From the NCBI GenBank assembly GCA_009192285.1, contig CM018603.1, positions 1,713,802-1,777,801 of the forward strand: DNA of 64,000 nucleotides, read 5' to 3'. This DNA is from Morchella semilibera. Taxonomy: Eukaryota; Ascomycota; Pezizomycetes; Pezizales; Morchellaceae. Position 1 is the stretch's first letter; every line of letters begins with the position of its first letter. The notes beneath the pieces are model-generated. The model was not told where the DNA came from. It searched no databases and worked only from the letters and a program-made list of their open reading frames with translations. The translations under genes and the position numbers were made by a program. Shown one piece after another: positions 61,157 to 64,000 of this stretch.

Positions 61157-61535
61157 TTCATATTACCTCTCCAGTACTTATTTATACTTCATACATGCAT
61201 GCAGCCCCCTCTCCAGTACTTCCAAAAGGCAGCTCTTTGTGGATGAGAACACTTTCCAAAAAAAAAAACCTACAAAGCCAGTTACAATAGAGGGAGGTAT
61301 ATATGATTCTCATAGAGGGGATCCGAAAATTTGGGCGGATATTGACGGTATAGAAGGCACCACTGCTAAATGCTCAAACTCATGCATTCCAAAGAATGTA
61401 TAAATCAACAAAGTATATGGAGAGGAATAAAACCCCCCGAACAAACAAAATATACACCACAAATGCCCTAACTAATCGCCACAGAAAACATCCAGCACCA
61501 CAAGAATCTATATTACAATACCTTCACTACACACC

Positions 61536-62699
61536 TCAAGCGGTCTCCTCAATCTTCACATGTGGCCTCACCGTCGGCGCCGGTACTGCCTCCGCCCCGT
61601 GGCTCCCGGTCACCGGGCAAGTCCCACCACTCTTCTTGCCCGCACACTCCTCAACCCCCAACCCCGAGCTCGCGCCGGCGCCGCTAAACGGACAACCGCC
61701 CTCACAGCCCTCCTCCTCGGAGGCCACGACCCTCTTTCCGTGGAGCATGCCCTCGCCTTCGATCTCGACCTCGGGCTTCTGCTCGGCAAACTCGTCACCG
61801 TCGCGCACATACCACTTTGCGAAGAGGTCGTTCTGAATCCAGAGTACCTTGCCGAGCGCCTTGACAATGGCTGTCTTCTGCTCGATTTTGAGGCGTGGGT
61901 GCGATAATACGGCTTCTATTAGAATGTCTTGGATGAAGCCGAGGAGAACACCAATGTGGATGTATTCGACGTGTAGGGGGTGTTTACGTCCTTGGCCCTG
62001 TGGAGTCACGATTGTTAATTAGCTATCATCCTTCTCAAGAGGTATACGGTGATACATACAACGTGCATGAGACCAACTTTGTCCATGTACTCCCAGAACT
62101 CGAGCTTGCTGGGGTCGGAGCAGATCTTGCTGAGGTAGCCGCGCAGAAACATCTTACGATACTTTATCTGAGGGGAGTCCTCTTCGGGGAATTCGTCGAT
62201 GGGGCCTTCATACGATGTTGAGCGTGTTGTGAATGCACGTGCTGTGATGTCGTAGGAGAGGAGCTTCTTGTATACGATATTTACAACGGCAGGGATCAGC
62301 GCCTTAATATATTTCGAGCCGAGTACGAGGGCTGCTCTGTCTTCTGTGTTTTTAGAAGTTGTATTAGTTGAACAATTCAATTTATGGGCTATATATAAGG
62401 CTATCCGGTAGTAGCTACGAACCTGAGTTAAAATCTAAAAATGAGTGGAGGTATTTCACTCTAGCCTCTAGGTTTGTGTACAGCTCCTTGCGGTCAATAT
62501 GCTGCATGTTTTTCTTTAATGAAGCCATATTTGTCAAGGTTTCTGAATGTGATTCGGTGACTGGTTCTTCGGTCGAGGGAGATTTAAAGCCTTTAACGGT
62601 AGTAGCTGAATCAGGGTTTAATGGAGGGGACGACTTTTTAGTCGAGATTGTATTTGCGAGTCCAAAGATGTTGCGGATGGAGTCTGTGTAGGAAGACAT
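61536..62699 (-). CDS. Fungal protoglobin-domain haem protein
   Basis: Exons 62699-62423, 62343-62060 and 61997-61536 (minus strand) join in frame to 340 aa. After a Ser/Thr-rich leader of about 60 residues comes the globin-like domain: HIDRKELYTNLEARVKYLHSF, SKYIKALIPAVVNIVYKKLL, ITARAFTTRSTSYEG, YRKMFLRGYLSKICSDPSKL, EFWEYMDKVGLMHV and GRKHPLHVEYIHIGVLLGF, wording shared by fungal protoglobins. The His residues in KHPLHVEYIH are the likely source of the proximal haem ligand. The domain probably binds haem and small gases such as O2, CO or NO; a physiological role in fungi is not established. A roughly 60-residue tail carries GGCPFSG and GTCPVTG, two Cys-Pro motifs, near the C terminus. No membrane segment or secretion signal is seen. 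Confidence 0.9.
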
Positions 62700-64000
62700 A
62701 ATTGGAGATTGGTATTTAGATGAGTGTATATATACCCTTTAGTTCCCAGGCGGAGATGAGGGTTTGGGTTATAGTTATATGGCAGGCTAGAAATAAAAGC
62801 CTCTAGCAGCGCAAATTATACTATGTAGAACCGCAAAAAACATAAACGCAGAAATCCACACGAAAAGAAAACGGAGTCCCCTCACAGAGCGCTCCGATGA
62901 GGCATTACGATGTTGTGGAGTGGTTGAGAATTACAATGGTCTGATACCACCGCCGTGATGTCGGGGAATCCTTGCAATCTTTCCTTGGAGTGGAACGATT
63001 TCTACGCCTCAAGCGAAAATCATCTGATGATCACCTGGTTCAACTCGAGGTCAGCTTGAAAACGTCGCTGCTGATTGATAGATAGCTTTGAAACCGGGTC
63101 CTGTAGTTATGGAACGGTACAGTGTATGCTCATAAATTGGGTAACAATTATCGCAGGTACTGGTGACTTTCCCGTAGTGCGGCCGCACAGCTAACCCTAA
63201 CCCTGAGGATTGAATCGCGGCTAGCTAGATACACCCCACCTAACTATTAGGAGCCTCAATGCTATTCTGATAACATGTAATTAACCTGATCACATCGACA
63301 GCCACTAGAATTAACAACCAGCCTAAAGTAACTTCATTGTAGCAACACAAGTCAGTCAACCTGAAGTGGACTCAGGCAACGAATTTATCCGTTTCCCTCT
63401 ATTGGTTGAACTATGAATACTAGACATTGTTCTAACTCTAATCAGCATAGTTCCAGGTTATTTGTGGAATGGCCGCCGACTCGTCCGGAGCTCTTCACAT
63501 ACCAATCAACAAGATATAATACTGCGTGATGATGTCGTGTAGGATCAATGTTCAATGTGCGTGTGGGGAAATCGAAGGCAAGTGGGAAATTTTGTGCATG
63601 CAACGTGCTGTTGGTCTCCTCCGTAATGTGCACGTGTTCATCTACCGAAACCTTAAATTCAGCAAAGTTACACTCAGGTGGAATACTCCTGTAAGTCTAT
63701 GAACCAATCGCCTTCTGTTAAAGTTCTAATACGCCGAAAGTTGTCCGTTGACCGTGCCAGCGGATGGCCAGCGACAAGAGGGATCTGAAGATCTATCAAA
63801 TGCAGTACAGAAGATGTGCGAACCATGTTGTTTCCCCGCAGCGTCGGGCCCGCGAGGGGGAGGGATTTCTAATGTAATTCAGTAAGCCTACAGCTGATAG
63901 TTGATAAATGCTTAAAGAAGTGCTTTGGTAGCGGGTGTTTAAGCGCTTCAAGTATAGATGAGGCTGTCTTGCGATGGGGGTCGGGGTCGAACCGTGAATA
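62700..64000. other. Upstream region of the protoglobin gene and spacer
   Basis: TATATATACCC at 62729-62739, about 30-40 bp before the protoglobin ATG on the minus strand, is TATA-like. The remainder has no supported gene. A short telomere-like CTAACCCTAACCCT lies near 63192-63205. Confidence 0.45.

Larger units (their letters stand above)
53804..61535. other. Long gene-poor stretch
   Basis: About 7.7 kb without a supported gene. The first kilobase probably contains the promoter and first exon of the gene at 50469-53803. The rest is unique-looking DNA with homopolymers (C runs near 56694 and 59412) and four plus-strand copies and one minus-strand copy of the 18-bp motif (56868, 57214, 59453, 60273, 61139), the densest group in the window. 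Confidence 0.45.

Noticed and set aside
63192-63205. Telomere-like CTAACCCTAACCCT
   Set aside because: Only two repeat units; not a telomere, and such short stretches arise by chance.
1-64000. tRNA and rRNA genes, CRISPR arrays, LTR elements
   Set aside because: No tRNA B-box in a plausible context, no rRNA stretch, no regular spacer arrays and no recognisable reverse transcriptase, integrase or long terminal repeats were seen by eye.

Overview
This window looks like nuclear DNA of a filamentous ascomycete, probably Pezizomycotina. The order is not determined; a repeat-rich, gene-sparse genome such as a Pezizomycetes one would fit. Genes are split by short GT-AG introns, mostly 50-150 nt, many with CTAAC/CTAAT-type branch points. 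The families are typical of fungi: a GAF-type hybrid histidine kinase, PXR1/PINX1, COX23, a UBX-domain p97 adaptor, a GRDP-like protein, a fungal protoglobin, a KIN4-like kinase and a Ste20/GCK kinase. There are no operons, no ribosome binding sites, no CRISPR, and no rRNA or tRNA gene that I could recognise.

Layout. 1-9.7 kb is sparse: a small secreted cysteine-rich protein (minus), a two-exon protein with a mitochondrial-type leader, and several unrecognised coding-like stretches. 9.7-19.7 kb holds no gene that I can support; it is rich in simple repeats and homopolymers. 19.8-22.6 kb is the hybrid histidine kinase. 26.1-26.6 kb is a second secreted protein whose six cysteines match the first. 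27.6-30.3 kb (minus) is a GCK-family kinase. 31.9-33.2 kb is PXR1, and 34.1-35.8 kb is the UBA-UAS-UBX protein. 37.9-39.9 kb is the GRDP-like protein. 41.2-41.6 kb (minus) is COX23 in four exons. 44.8-47.6 kb (minus) is the KIN4-like kinase. 50.5-53.8 kb (minus) is a large, mostly disordered protein. 53.9-61.5 kb is a long gene-poor stretch. 61.5-62.7 kb (minus) is a protoglobin. The rest has no supported gene.

The genes do not form an obvious functional cluster. They cover signalling (three kinases), ribosome/telomerase biology (PXR1), cytochrome oxidase assembly (COX23), p97/Cdc48 protein quality control (UBX) and haem/gas binding (protoglobin).

The most unusual signals are intergenic. An 18-bp bipartite word with fixed internal spacing, consensus TCATGAGATATCACTCGG, occurs about 17 times on both strands and never inside a supported coding exon. 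The palindrome TACATGTA occurs roughly 28 times where about one is expected. The two secreted proteins define a small family that I cannot assign to a known one with confidence. All gene models were built by hand from splice signals and frame; none is backed by transcripts or database searches.
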